This document shows positions 34,719 through 44,073 of a stretch of 64,000 bases of DNA, piece by piece (within the stretch, counting starts at the first letter, position 1; each line of letters begins with the position of its first letter). The notes beneath the pieces were generated by a model. It saw only the letters and a list, made by a program, of their open reading frames with translations. It had not been told where the DNA came from and ran no database searches. The DNA comes from Clostridia bacterium (GTDB lineage: Bacteria; Bacillota; Clostridia; Oscillospirales; Acutalibacteraceae), in NCBI GenBank assembly GCA_017560255.1, contig JAFYOI010000014.1:1-64000 (forward strand), read 5' to 3'. The translations under genes were made by a program, and so were the position numbers.

Positions 34719-36038
34719 ATGTTCTTTGATGACAACCTCCTGATTTATAATAAAACAGGTAAAAATCTTTATGATAAAATAAGAAACTTGCCGATAATTG
34801 ATTACCACTGTCACCTTGACCAGAACAAGATTGCAAACGACGACACCTTTTCCGACATTGGCGAACTGTGGCTCGCAGGTGACCATTACAAGTGGCGTGC
34901 GATGCGAATGAACGGCGTTGATGAATATTACATCACGGGTGGTGCAAGTTTCCACGAAAAGTTTTTAAAATACGCCGAGATTTTGCCCAACCTCATCGGT
35001 AATCCGCTTTATTATTGGACTCACCTTGAATTAAAACAAGTTTTCGGAATTGATATTCCGCTGAATAAGGGCAGCGCTGAGCAGGTTTATGCTATGGCAA
35101 ACGAGAAGCTTAAGAGCATAAGCGTTCAGAGTATGCTACGTGATTTCGGCGTTGAGTTTATTGCCACGACGGACGACCCGATTGACAGTCTTAAAAAGCA
35201 CGGAAAATACGGTGATATAACTGTTGCACCAACGTTCCGCCCCGATAAACTTTTTGATTTTGACGAGGGGTATATAAACAAACTGAGCAAGATTTCGGGC
35301 GTTGAAATCAGAACGCTTGACAATCTTTTGGAAGCGTTGTCCGCAAGGCTTGATTTCTTCGTTGCAAAAGGATGCAGAATGGCTGATCACGGGCTTGACG
35401 CTTTCCCCACAAAATACGCCACAAAGGAGCAAGCGGACAAGTTGTTCACTGCCCGTTTATCCCTTTCACCCGATGAAAAAGAGGCTTTGAAGGGATATTT
35501 ACTCGTCTGGCTGTCAAAGGAATATGCAAAGAGGAACATTACCGTTCAACTCCATATAGCAGTTACAAGGAACGTTAATCCCGACACATTCCGTCTTTGC
35601 GGTGTTGATAGCGGTTTTGACGTAATCAGCGAAACGCCAGGTGTTCATAATGTTCTGCAGTTCTTCCAGCAAATCGGCGACGATGAGCGCCCGAACACAA
35701 TTCTTTATACGCTCAACGATGCTAATCTTTCATCACTTGCTTGTTTGAGCGGTGCTTTCAGAAAGGTGAGAATGGGTGCGGCTTGGTGGTTCAACGATAC
35801 GGTTGAGGGAATACGCAGAAATCTTAAAATCATTTCCGAATATGCAAGCCTTGGCAACAACCTCGGTATGCTGACGGATTCACGCAGTTTTTCCAGTTAT
35901 TGCCGCTTTGACTTCTTCCGCCGCATTCTGTGCGACTACGTTGGCACAATGGTGGAAAAAGGTGAATACGACAGCGGTAGTGCATTAAATCTTGTTGAAA
36001 ATATTTGTTACTATAATGCAAAAAGGATGGTGGAATAA
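34719..36038 (+). CDS. uxaC: Glucuronate isomerase
   Basis: 439 residues, slightly shorter than the 460-470 common in the family. Isomerises D-glucuronate to D-fructuronate (and galacturonate to tagaturonate). Amidohydrolase-like metal motif IIDYHCHLD near the start; further signatures are YWTHLELKQVFGI, FIATTDDPIDSL, PTFRPDK, QLHIAVTRN, and the C-terminal MLTDSRSFSSY. A weak GGGGG site and a two-base gap after the SDR gene indicate translational coupling. Confidence 0.94.
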   Translation: MFFDDNLLIYNKTGKNLYDKIRNLPIIDYHCHLDQNKIANDDTFSDIGELWLAGDHYKWRAMRMNGVDEYYITGGASFHEKFLKYAEILPNLIGNPLYYWTHLELKQVFGIDIPLNKGSAEQVYAMANEKLKSISVQSMLRDFGVEFIATTDDPIDSLKKHGKYGDITVAPTFRPDKLFDFDEGYINKLSKISGVEIRTLDNLLEALSARLDFFVAKGCRMADHGLDAFPTKYATKEQADKLFTARLSLSPDEKEALKGYLLVWLSKEYAKRNITVQLHIAVTRNVNPDTFRLCGVDSGFDVISETPGVHNVLQFFQQIGDDERPNTILYTLNDANLSSLACLSGAFRKVRMGAAWWFNDTVEGIRRNLKIISEYASLGNNLGMLTDSRSFSSYCRFDFFRRILCDYVGTMVEKGEYDSGSALNLVENICYYNAKRMVE

Positions 36039-36589
36039 TGGAAAAATTCATTCCCGTTGTGGTCATTAAGGAGTTGTCGGAAACCGACAAAATCCTGACC
36101 GCACTGAAAAACAACAACATTAACTGTGCAGAAATCACTTTCCGCACCGCTTGCGCCGCAGAGGCAATTGCTCACGCGGCAAAAAATTATCCCGATATGG
36201 AGATTGGCGCAGGTACGGTTATCAATGCAGAGCAGTGTGAAAAAGCGCTTGCGGCAGGCGCAACATTCATCGTATCCCCCGGTCTTTCTCCCGACGTTGC
36301 AAAAATATGTAAAGAAAAAAACGTTCCCTATTACCCCGGTTGTGTAACACCGACGGAAATTATGGCGGCGCTTGAACTCGGCATTACTATCGTAAAGTTC
36401 TTCCCCGCAAACGTTTACGGTGGACTCAAAGCGCTCAAGGCATTATCCGCTCCGTTTCCGCAGGTTAAATTCATTCCCACAGGTGGCGTTGACAGAAGCA
36501 ACATAGACGAATTCCTTTCTTTTGACAAAGTTGCCGCTATCGGCGGTAGTTTCTTCGTAAAAGAATCACTTGATAAAATGGAGGTATAA
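36038..36589 (+). CDS. eda: KDPG/KHG aldolase
   Basis: 183 residues, about 20-25 shorter at the C-terminus than typical. Cleaves 2-keto-3-deoxy-6-phosphogluconate to pyruvate and glyceraldehyde 3-phosphate. Catalytic residues: E in AEITFRT, Schiff-base K in VKFFPAN; phosphate-binding GGV in PTGGVDRSN. Its ATG overlaps the uxaC stop by one base. The shortened end leaves the barrel complete through GSFFVKE, so it should be active. Confidence 0.92.
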   Translation: MEKFIPVVVIKELSETDKILTALKNNNINCAEITFRTACAAEAIAHAAKNYPDMEIGAGTVINAEQCEKALAAGATFIVSPGLSPDVAKICKEKNVPYYPGCVTPTEIMAALELGITIVKFFPANVYGGLKALKALSAPFPQVKFIPTGGVDRSNIDEFLSFDKVAAIGGSFFVKESLDKMEV

Positions 36590-36592
36590 TTT

Positions 36593-37615
36593 ATGAAAAG
36601 AGTAGTAACTTTCGGCGAACTTATGCTTCGCCTTGCACCTAACGGATATTATCGTTTTTTCCAGAACGATCAGATGCAGGCAACTTTCGGCGGCGGCGAG
36701 GCTAACGTTGCGGTTTCACTTGCTAACTACGGCTTTGACAGCGTTTACGTTACCAAACTCCCCTCCCATGCTATCGGTCAGGCTGCCGTAAACTCCCTGC
36801 GCTACTTCGGCGTTGACACGTCAAAGATTGTTCGCGGTGGCGATAGAGTGGGTATTTACTATCTCGAAAAGGGCGCTTCTCAGCGCGGTTCTGTTTGCAT
36901 TTACGACAGAGCATATTCCGCAATTGCGCTCGCTTCTCCCTCCGATTTTGATTGGGATGCTATCTTTGAGGGCGCTGACTGGTTCCACTTTACAGGTATC
37001 ACTCCCGCTTTGGGCGGCAATCTTGTTGAAATCTGCCGTGAGGCTTGTAAGGCGGCAAAGGCAAGAGGAGTTAAAATCTCCTGTGACCTTAACTACCGCG
37101 GCAAACTCTGGACAAGGGACGAAGCGAGAAAAGCGATGACCGACCTTTGTCAATACGTTGACGTTTGTATCTCCAACGAAGAAGATGCAAAAGACGTATT
37201 CGGCATTGAGGCTGAAAACACCGACATCTACGGCGGTAAACTCAATCACGAAGGATACAAGTCCGTTGCAAAACAACTTGCTGATAAATTCGGCTTTGAG
37301 AAGGTCGCAATCACACTGCGCTCATCAATCTCTGCAAGCGATAACGACTGGGCGGGAATGCTCTACGACGGCGAGAATTACTGTTTCTCCAAAACATACC
37401 ACTTGCGCATAGTTGACCGTGTAGGCGGCGGCGACAGTTTCGGTGGCGGCCTTATCTACGCACTTCTCAGCGGCAAGGATACACAATCCGCTATTGAGTT
37501 TGCTGTTGCGGCATCCGCACTCAAGCACTCAATTGAGGGCGACTACAACCGCATTGGCGTTGCAGAAGTCGAAAAACTTGCAGGCGGCGACGGCAGCGGC
37601 AGAGTACAGAGATAA
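36593..37615 (+). CDS. kdgK: 2-keto-3-deoxygluconate kinase (PfkB family)
   Basis: 340 residues. Phosphorylates KDG from UxuA to KDPG for the aldolase. PfkB signatures: GGGEANVAVSLANYG near residue 30-45 and the C-terminal DRVGGGDSFGGGLIYALLSG with the catalytic Asp and anion hole. The start follows AATGGAGGTATAATTT, inside the end of eda. It closes the operon before a bidirectional terminator. Confidence 0.92.
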   Translation: MKRVVTFGELMLRLAPNGYYRFFQNDQMQATFGGGEANVAVSLANYGFDSVYVTKLPSHAIGQAAVNSLRYFGVDTSKIVRGGDRVGIYYLEKGASQRGSVCIYDRAYSAIALASPSDFDWDAIFEGADWFHFTGITPALGGNLVEICREACKAAKARGVKISCDLNYRGKLWTRDEARKAMTDLCQYVDVCISNEEDAKDVFGIEAENTDIYGGKLNHEGYKSVAKQLADKFGFEKVAITLRSSISASDNDWAGMLYDGENYCFSKTYHLRIVDRVGGGDSFGGGLIYALLSGKDTQSAIEFAVAASALKHSIEGDYNRIGVAEVEKLAGGDGSGRVQR

Positions 37616-37630
37616 AATATTAAAACAATA

Positions 37631-37660
37631 AAAAAATCCACCCGCGCGGGTGGATTTTTT
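37631..37660. terminator. Bidirectional terminator
   Basis: A perfect palindrome (AAAAAATCCACCCGC and its complement) between kdgK and the convergent ferredoxin-like gene; A and T runs make it work in both directions. Confidence 0.95.
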
Positions 37661-37679
37661 TATTGTTTCCTTTATCATA

Positions 37680-38363
37680 CTAATCGACGATTCTTCCGTC
37701 GGTAGAGATAGTTACAACCCTCCACGGAATAAATTTTCCGCTTGCTTGCAACGCGCTCTTTACAGCATTCTCTATTCCGCCACAGCAGGGTACTTGCATA
37801 CGAACAACGGTCACACTCTTTATGTTATTATTTGCAATTATAGCCGTCAATTTTTCCGTATAATCGCCCTCATCAAGTTTCGGACAACCGATAATTGTAA
37901 CGTGCTTGCGAATAAACTCGTTATGAAAATTCCCGTACGCATAAGCCGTACAATCCGCCGCGACAAGCAGATTTGCTCCATCAAAATAAGGCGCATTAAC
38001 AGGGACAAGTTTTATCTGTACCGGCCACTGAGAAAGCATACTGTTCACACGGGAAGTGGGGCAAAAATCTTCTTCCCTTTTGATTGTTCGGGACTGTGTG
38101 CCCGGGCAGCCGCAGGGCAACGTTTTGCTTTGTTTTGCGGCAAGCACAGCCGCCTCGTTATAGGCGGGCGCTTCTCTTTCCTCAAAAGAGATAGCATCAA
38201 CAGGACAAGCAGGGAGGCAATCCCCTAGTCCGTCGCAATAATCTTCACGGGTTAATTTTGCTTTTCCGTTTATCATTTCAATAGCGCCCTCATGACAAGC
38301 CGCGGCACAAGCACCACAACCGTTGCACTTTTCTTCATCAATTTTAATTATTTTTCTGATCAT
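37680..38363 (-). CDS. 4Fe-4S ferredoxin-type protein
   Basis: 227 residues. The N-terminal cluster motif CNGCGACAAACHEGAI binds one [4Fe-4S]; the second motif CDGLGDCLPACPVDAI has Leu in place of the second Cys, as is usual in this clostridial family. The C-terminal domain (about 100-227) has further Cys (CGCPG, IGCPKLDEGDY, VPCCGG). The family occurs beside Crp/Fnr regulators and hybrid-cluster proteins in anaerobes and may serve redox or nitrosative stress, a family-based inference. It is divergent from the Crp/Fnr gene, with a palindrome between. Start after GGAGGAG. Confidence 0.82.
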   Translation of the reverse strand: MIRKIIKIDEEKCNGCGACAAACHEGAIEMINGKAKLTREDYCDGLGDCLPACPVDAISFEEREAPAYNEAAVLAAKQSKTLPCGCPGTQSRTIKREEDFCPTSRVNSMLSQWPVQIKLVPVNAPYFDGANLLVAADCTAYAYGNFHNEFIRKHVTIIGCPKLDEGDYTEKLTAIIANNNIKSVTVVRMQVPCCGGIENAVKSALQASGKFIPWRVVTISTDGRIVD

Positions 38364-38423
38364 AATCCCTACTCCTCCGTTGATTTTGTGATTTGATTAT
38401 ATTATAATAAATAAAACAATTCG

Positions 38424-38437
38424 GTTGTATTTACAAC
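38424..38437. promoter_or_regulatory. Palindromic site, likely Crp/Fnr operator
   Basis: GTTGTA-TT-TACAAC, a perfect 6+6 palindrome, lies in the 89-base divergent interval, 16 bases before the regulator's GTG. Position and symmetry fit autoregulation by the Crp/Fnr protein and control of the ferredoxin-like gene. Confidence 0.6.
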
Positions 38438-38452
38438 AGAAAGTGGTGTTTT

Positions 38453-39112
38453 GTGAAAAAATATATCCCTACTTTAAAAAGAACAAAATTGTTTTCCGGT
38501 CTTGTCGACGATGAAATTATATCAATGCTATCCTGCCTCGGTGCTAGACTTTGCAGTTACAAAAAAGGCGAATACGTACTCCGTCAGGGAGAGCATCTGA
38601 GAGATATAACGGTTTTGGTCAGTGGCAATCTGCATATTCAAAAAGATGATTATTGGGGAAACCGCAGCATCCTCGGTCAAATATCGGTTGGCGAAATGTT
38701 TGGGGAAGCGTACGTTGCACCTGAAAGCGAAGCGCTCATAAATGACGTTATTGCAACGGAGGACAGCGCAATTATCCTCTTTGACGTAAGGCGAATTATT
38801 ACAACCTGCCCGTCCGCCTGCCGTTTTCACTCATTGGTTGTTCAAAATATGTTCTTTGCCATTTCTGAAAAAAGCAGAAAACTCGTGCAGAAACTTGAAC
38901 ATATGTCCAAACGATCCACACGAGAAAAATTGATTTCATATTTATCCGAAGAAGCGAAAAAACAAAACAGTTCTGTTTTTACAATACCTTTTAACCGCCA
39001 ACAACTCGCCGACTATCTGTCCGTTGACAGAAGCGCCATGTCGAACGAACTTTGCAAAATGCGCGATGAGGGGATGTTGGAATTTGCAAAAAACAATTTT
39101 AAACTTTTCTAA
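38453..39112 (+). CDS. Crp/Fnr-family transcription regulator
   Basis: 219 residues from a GTG start. An N-terminal cyclic-nucleotide-binding-like beta roll (about 10-125; KGEYVLRQGEHLRDITVLVSGNL, GQISVGEMFGEAYVA), a dimerisation helix, and a C-terminal winged helix (about 150-215; IPFNRQQLADYLSVDRSAMSNELCKMRDEG). It lacks the Cys cluster of classical Fnr and the cAMP-contact residues of Crp, so its signal is unknown. Divergent from the ferredoxin-like gene; relatives in Clostridia control hybrid-cluster or redox genes. Confidence 0.88.
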   Translation: MKKYIPTLKRTKLFSGLVDDEIISMLSCLGARLCSYKKGEYVLRQGEHLRDITVLVSGNLHIQKDDYWGNRSILGQISVGEMFGEAYVAPESEALINDVIATEDSAIILFDVRRIITTCPSACRFHSLVVQNMFFAISEKSRKLVQKLEHMSKRSTREKLISYLSEEAKKQNSSVFTIPFNRQQLADYLSVDRSAMSNELCKMRDEGMLEFAKNNFKLF

Positions 39113-39136
39113 TACCCGATATAGTAAAAATGATAG

Positions 39137-39165
39137 TTGATAAAGACAGTGCGATGTGATATTAT
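39137..39165 (+). promoter_or_regulatory. Candidate promoter for the 39213 gene
   Basis: TTGATA (39137-39142), 17-bp spacer, TATTAT (39160-39165), 48 bases before the chosen start. Confidence 0.6.
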
Positions 39166-39212
39166 TTAAGATATATTTTGTGCGTAGTAACATTATGGAA
39201 AGGAATGTTAAA

Positions 39213-41525
39213 ATGGGTACGGTATACTGCAAAAAAATTTTGGAATATTTAGTATCAAAAATCCACGAAAACAACTACGGCTTCAACGTTATTATGAACG
39301 ATGAAAGTGTGCTGAAAAGACTCACCGGAAACGATTGGACTTTTCTTCCCGCTATTATTATCTCAAATTACTATGAATACGTCACAACCGGTTTACAAAA
39401 CTGCCGTTTCGATTATTCAACGGAATTGCCGGCTACGCTTTTTCCTGTCATAACTATATTGACGGACAAGGTGCCCGACATGATAGAGGCAGAAAAGGCC
39501 GTTACACAATGGCTAAGTGATAAGGTAACGTTATCGGTATCCAATGACGGCAAAGAATTCCCGTTTGATATTATGATTGACAAATCCTCTGAAATTGAAC
39601 GTTCCAGCCAAGATATTCCATATCAAAACGGCAAACGCCCGTTATATCAGACGATGATAAAACTTAAAACCGCAAATGATGTTATTCTCTTTATGCGTGA
39701 TTTTCACCCCGCGGAGATTGCATACGACAAAAACATTCAATTCGAATTGGTAGAGCGTGGCAAGGCGTTGGAAGAACTCAAAAAGCAAGCAAACTCATTC
39801 CCCGCAGAACAGGCGCAGCAGATACGTTCGGGGTATGACAAAATCGTTTCCGCACTCGGAATCACGTCTTTTGACGGTTTTGGTTTCTCAGAACTGTATC
39901 AGACTATGCGCGACATTAAATGTGACGTCAAAGCCGCTATGAGCGAATGTTCCAGGGCTGTAGCGGAACAAGCAAAACAAGCCGAGTTGAAAGCAAAGCA
40001 AATTGCACAAGAAAAGCAAAAAGAAGCCAAACGTCAACAAGCAAAAGAGATTCGTATAAAATACATCAATAAAATTTTCAGCAAACAGGGCGACAGTATG
40101 CTCAACAGATATACTGACGCTGTTATTGACGATATTAAAAGCAGATTGAATTTACCCTATACCGTATCGGTTTACGGCGGCAGTACGTTCTCCGAGTGGC
40201 ATCTCCGCAATGAACTGGAAGAATTGGAATACCCAAACATTCTTGTTAAAGACATCGTCAAATTCAGTTTCAACCACAAAACATACCGCACGTTTGGCGA
40301 TAGAGACATTTTTACACTCAGGTATTTCACTACGGAAATATTACCCATAAATTATGGTTTAGAAATCGAAATACACACAGAAAGCGAAGAGCAACTCACG
40401 GAAATCGGAAACAGAATAAAAGATTGGTACACCGACGAGCAGACAATTCCCGTCACTTTACCTTTGCACAACGACGAAAAATTCCACGTCGGAATACGAT
40501 ATAAAGGCGATCGGAAAGAAGTCATCTCGGTGTTGGACTCCTCAATCGGAATAACCCCTGAGGGAGTTCATTTTCAGTCATACTACAAACCCAAAAGAAA
40601 AGCCGACACTTTTTGCAGAATTGTATCATTCCACCAATGCGAAAGCGTATACTTTGTTCAGCCGCACAGCGACGATGATTTGCAAAACAACCATAAACTC
40701 CAGGTCAGTCTTTTAAGATTAGCGGCATTCTACGCCAACTGTTCCTATATGGCAGACAGTGCGCTCACGCTATTGGACGGGAATTATAAAGAATTGGTGG
40801 GCGGGAAATTTTCACTTTTGGGTTTCCTAAACTCACAAGAATTTAAGACACTTAAAAACTGCTATGCCAACCACTTACCAATTGACAGAAATCTTTTCGA
40901 ATCCGAATTTAAGAATATAGTGCGTGTTTATCCGAAACTATATGATAAAACCGTTCAGCGTGTACCTTTTGAGCAGATACGTGCCGACATTCAGAGGTAT
41001 TCAGATTTATTCGACAACAAGTTTGCAGAACTGGCTAATAGTATTGGTGTACCCGCGCAATTCGAGAATTTCAGTGGCGAAGTTCCGTATACAGTTGACA
41101 ATTTGCACGCTTATGCAGGAAGAATGGCCGAAGATGCCCAGATGACGTTAAACAAGGCAATTAAATTGCAGGAAAAAGAACGTATGAAACATGCCAGACG
41201 CGTAGAAGCAGAGAGGGAGGCAGAACGTAGACGTTTGGAGGCAGAGCGCAGACGTATGGAAGCACAACGGTCATACGAGGATGATTCGTATCAATCCCGT
41301 TCACACGAACACCGCTCGGATAGAGACAGTTCAAGTACAGGCGGACTTTTCAGCAGTCTTTTCAAATCCGATTCAACCGAGCCGAGCAAAAAAAGCCTTT
41401 GGGGAACTGCTATGTGTCCTTACGGTAAAAGAGCAAAAGAGTATGACCCAACGGCACCCGATTTTCTCACTATCCGGTGCTATGCCGGTTGTCCGTTGCG
41501 GGCACACTGCGATGGCAAACCGTAG
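39213..41525 (+). CDS. Large cytoplasmic protein of unknown family with C-terminal Cys cluster
   Basis: 770 residues from MGTVYCKK after GGAAAGG; two earlier in-frame ATGs (39195 and further) are less well placed. No signal peptide or membrane helix. The N-terminal half is mixed alpha/beta; about 225-290 and 655-710 are Ala/Glu/Lys/Arg-rich coiled coils (RRLEAERRRMEAQR). A Ser/Asp-rich linker leads to a C-terminal Cys cluster: C-P-Y-G, then after 18 residues CYAGCPLRAHC, a plausible metal site (C-x20-C-x3-C-x5-C). I recognise no family. It stands alone with its own promoter, between the Crp/Fnr gene and the candidate RNA. Confidence 0.7.
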   Translation: MGTVYCKKILEYLVSKIHENNYGFNVIMNDESVLKRLTGNDWTFLPAIIISNYYEYVTTGLQNCRFDYSTELPATLFPVITILTDKVPDMIEAEKAVTQWLSDKVTLSVSNDGKEFPFDIMIDKSSEIERSSQDIPYQNGKRPLYQTMIKLKTANDVILFMRDFHPAEIAYDKNIQFELVERGKALEELKKQANSFPAEQAQQIRSGYDKIVSALGITSFDGFGFSELYQTMRDIKCDVKAAMSECSRAVAEQAKQAELKAKQIAQEKQKEAKRQQAKEIRIKYINKIFSKQGDSMLNRYTDAVIDDIKSRLNLPYTVSVYGGSTFSEWHLRNELEELEYPNILVKDIVKFSFNHKTYRTFGDRDIFTLRYFTTEILPINYGLEIEIHTESEEQLTEIGNRIKDWYTDEQTIPVTLPLHNDEKFHVGIRYKGDRKEVISVLDSSIGITPEGVHFQSYYKPKRKADTFCRIVSFHQCESVYFVQPHSDDDLQNNHKLQVSLLRLAAFYANCSYMADSALTLLDGNYKELVGGKFSLLGFLNSQEFKTLKNCYANHLPIDRNLFESEFKNIVRVYPKLYDKTVQRVPFEQIRADIQRYSDLFDNKFAELANSIGVPAQFENFSGEVPYTVDNLHAYAGRMAEDAQMTLNKAIKLQEKERMKHARRVEAEREAERRRLEAERRRMEAQRSYEDDSYQSRSHEHRSDRDSSSTGGLFSSLFKSDSTEPSKKSLWGTAMCPYGKRAKEYDPTAPDFLTIRCYAGCPLRAHCDGKP

Positions 41526-41580
41526 TGGGTTAACTTCAATCTTAACAGAAATTTAAAAGACATTTTAGCGCTTTAATCTA

Positions 41581-41609
41581 TTGACTTTTGGGTATTACCG
41601 TAGTATACT
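41581..41609 (+). promoter_or_regulatory. Strong promoter of the candidate RNA
   Basis: TTGACT (41581-41586), 17-bp spacer, TATACT (41604-41609). Transcription should begin near 41614-41617. No coding gene follows for 450 bases. Confidence 0.75.
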
Positions 41610-41613
41610 CAAT

Positions 41614-41850
41614 ACTAATCTCAATTGGAAAGAGTTTTTCCAAAGCATGATTGAACGACCGCCGATTTTTTCATCGGCTAAGGCCATACGGACAGCCGGG
41701 TCAAATGCCGAGCACCGCACAGTTTGCGGCTGGCAACTTCTGTTGCCTTATTGGTTGAGTTAGAAGCTCAGTTTTATAAGTTGGTTCCTTTATAACCGAA
41801 AGTGCCCTGCGGCATAAACTTGTGAAATGATCAATAAGAGTAGTAAAAGT
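41614..41850 (+). ncRNA. Candidate structured RNA upstream of potABCD
   Basis: The interval 41526-42064 has no gene. From the predicted start, the first 14 bases (ACTAATCTCAATTG) can pair with CAATAAGAGTAGT at 41832-41844, closing a multi-branched structure: TTGGAAA/TTTCCAA (41625-41643), GCCGAT/ATCGGC (41661-41678), CAGCCG/CGGCTG (41693-41732), GGCAAC/GTTGCC (41732-41747), GGTT/AACC and TGCC/GGCA in the last third. I could not match it to 6S, tmRNA, RNase P, T-box or a known riboswitch; CCCTGCGGCA slightly recalls 6S. It may be a separate RNA or a leader controlling potABCD. The right end is uncertain. Confidence 0.5.
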
Positions 41851-41980
41851 AATCTTTGCTATATAGACTCTGATCTGATTGCGATTCTTTGGAGTAACTG
41901 CGTCATTGTTTGCGCAGTTCTACGCGAATTTTGTAGTTTTATCGTTTTTCGCACTCCGACCAATCTAATCAACATACAAG

Positions 41981-42012
41981 CATCACGTTGCAGGCGCGGC
42001 GTGGTGTTTTTT
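41981..42012 (+). terminator. Terminator or attenuator before potA
   Basis: CATCACG (41981-41987) pairs with CGTGGTG (42000-42006), followed by six T. It lies 53 bases before potA. It either ends the candidate RNA (about 400 nt if read from 41614) or attenuates the pot operon. A 7-bp hairpin (AACTGCG/CGCAGTT, 41896-41919) lies upstream. Confidence 0.65.
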
Positions 42013-42064
42013 GTTTACAAAAACCTTTTCGGCTTGACAATACAGAAAGCAGGGATGAGAGAGT

Positions 42065-43183
42065 ATGGAGAAAATTATTGAATTAAAGAATATTTCCAAA
42101 GCATTTGACGGTGAAACCGTACTTGACAATATGAGCCTTGACATTCACGACAACGAGTTTGTTACGTTGCTCGGTCCGTCAGGCTGCGGCAAGACTACCA
42201 CCCTGCGAATTATCGGCGGTTTTGAATCCCCCGATGAAGGCGACGTTTTCTTTATGGGTGAGAAAATCAACGACGTCCCCCCGCACAAACGTCACGTTAA
42301 TACTGTTTTCCAGAAATATGCCCTTTTCCCGCATCTCAACGTTTTTGACAACGTTGCTTTCGGACTGCGTGAGCAGAAAGTTTCAAAGGAAGAAATCAAG
42401 GAAAAAGTTGAGAAAATGCTCAAAATGGTTATGCTCTCCGGTTTTGAAAAGCGCAGAGTAACAAGCCTTTCAGGTGGTCAGCAACAGCGTGTTGCAATTG
42501 CAAGAGCGCTTATTAACGAGCCTAAAATTCTCCTTCTTGACGAGCCGCTCGGCGCGCTTGACCTGAAACTGAGAAAAGATATGCAGCAGGAACTTAAGAA
42601 AATTCAGAAAAATACGGGTATTACCTTTATTTTCGTAACACACGACCAGGAAGAAGCACTCTCTATGTCTGACACAATCGTTGTTATGAGCGAGGGTAAA
42701 ATCCAGCAGATAGGTACTCCGACGGATATTTATAACGAGCCGGTAAACGCTTTCGTTGCCGACTTTATCGGTGAAAGCAACATAATTGACGGCATTATGC
42801 AATCGGACTACAAGGTAAAGTTCTCGGGTCACACCTTTGATTGTCTTGACACGGGTTTCTCGCCCAACGAACCCGTTGACGTTGTTATACGCCCCGAAGA
42901 CGTTGACATCGTAGCGCCCGAAAAAGCGATGCTTTGCGGCGACGTTACTTCCGTTACGTTTATGGGTGTTCACAACGAAATTATCGTTGACGTGAACGGC
43001 TTCAAATGGATGATTCAGACAACCGACTCCGTTGAGGAAAACGCTCATATCGGAATTTCGCTTGACCCCGATGCAATCCATATTATGAAAAAATCCAAAT
43101 TCTCCGGTATGTTCGGTGACTATTCATCATACTCAAACGAACTCGAAGAACTTGCAAATCCCGACGAGGAGGATGAAGAATGA
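42065..43183 (+). CDS. potA: Spermidine/putrescine ABC transporter ATPase
   Basis: 372 residues. Walker [11 protein letters not shown]-loop [10 protein letters not shown], signature [15 protein letters not shown], Walker [17 protein letters not shown] and H in VTHDQEEAL are all intact; a TOBE-like regulatory domain follows (about 240-355) and an acidic tail ends it. It powers polyamine import by PotBC. The GGGATGAGAGAG ribosome site is modest. Adjacent pot genes overlap, so the four form one operon; its own promoter is not clear downstream of 42012. Confidence 0.95.
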   Translation: MEKIIELKNISKAFDGETVLDNMSLDIHDNEFVTLLGPSGCGKTTTLRIIGGFESPDEGDVFFMGEKINDVPPHKRHVNTVFQKYALFPHLNVFDNVAFGLREQKVSKEEIKEKVEKMLKMVMLSGFEKRRVTSLSGGQQQRVAIARALINEPKILLLDEPLGALDLKLRKDMQQELKKIQKNTGITFIFVTHDQEEALSMSDTIVVMSEGKIQQIGTPTDIYNEPVNAFVADFIGESNIIDGIMQSDYKVKFSGHTFDCLDTGFSPNEPVDVVIRPEDVDIVAPEKAMLCGDVTSVTFMGVHNEIIVDVNGFKWMIQTTDSVEENAHIGISLDPDAIHIMKKSKFSGMFGDYSSYSNELEELANPDEEDEE

Positions 43184-44073
43184 AAAACTCCTCCGCGCTG
43201 AAAACACACAACTCATATCGTGCCGCACTTGCGCCGTATTCGATATGGTCGGTGTTGTTCGTAATCGTGCCGCTGATATTCATAGCGTTCTACGCGTTTA
43301 CGGATAACAATTTTGCATTCACAACCGACAACATCACTCGCTTTTTCACAGCGACAAGCAACATTCTCAACGATGACGGTACAACGAAAGAAGTCCGCAC
43401 CTACGTTCTGATTTTCCTTCGTTCTCTCAAACTTGCCGCTATTTCAACCGTTGTTTGCCTCATTCTCGCCTACCCCATCGCCTACATTATGTCGAGAGCG
43501 AAGCCGAAAACACAGAAAACAATGGTTACACTTATTATGATTCCGATGTGGATGAACTTCCTCATCCGTACCTACGCCTGGATGACAATTCTTCAGGATT
43601 CGGGTATCATCAACACCATCCTCGGCAATCTTTTCGGACTTGAACCGTTTCACGTTATCGGTACGGAAACGGCGGTCATTCTCGGTATGGTCTACGACTA
43701 CTTTCCGTATATGGTTCTGCCGATTTATTCAATACTCGCAAAGATGGACGGCAAACTCATCGAGGCGGCAAAAGACCTCGGTTGCGGCAGTTTCTCCGTA
43801 CTTCGCCGCGTAATTTTCCCACTCAGTATGCCCGGTGTTATTTCGGGAATCACTATGGTGCTCATCCCTTCAATCAGCACGTTCTACATATCTCAGAAAC
43901 TCGGTAACGGAAAATTCTTCCTTATCGGTGATGCGATTGAAAGTCAATACATTGCCAACAACCTGCACTTTGCAGCGGCAATCGCATTTATCCTCATGAT
44001 TATCCTGCTCGTGATGATGGCGTTACTCAAATACCTGACCACACGATTTGTTTACGGAGGTGATTCGAGGTGA
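43180..44073 (+). CDS. potB: Spermidine/putrescine ABC permease
   Basis: 297 residues, six membrane helices. The EAA loop [25 protein letters not shown] contacts PotA. Motifs [19 protein letters not shown] and the long periplasmic loop after helix 1 are typical of PotB. Starts by 4-base overlap with potA after GAGGAGGATG. Confidence 0.94.
   Translation: MKNSSALKTHNSYRAALAPYSIWSVLFVIVPLIFIAFYAFTDNNFAFTTDNITRFFTATSNILNDDGTTKEVRTYVLIFLRSLKLAAISTVVCLILAYPIAYIMSRAKPKTQKTMVTLIMIPMWMNFLIRTYAWMTILQDSGIINTILGNLFGLEPFHVIGTETAVILGMVYDYFPYMVLPIYSILAKMDGKLIEAAKDLGCGSFSVLRRVIFPLSMPGVISGITMVLIPSISTFYISQKLGNGKFFLIGDAIESQYIANNLHFAAAIAFILMIILLVMMALLKYLTTRFVYGGDSR

Noticed and set aside
41581-41763. 60-codon open frame in the candidate RNA
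   Set aside because: Its TTG start is the promoter -35 box itself, so it cannot be translated from that promoter; the region folds as RNA instead.
41614-41850. 6S RNA as identity of the candidate RNA
   Set aside because: CCCTGCGGCA near the 3' part recalls 6S, but the predicted fold is multi-branched rather than a long hairpin with a central bubble, and the length is greater than usual.
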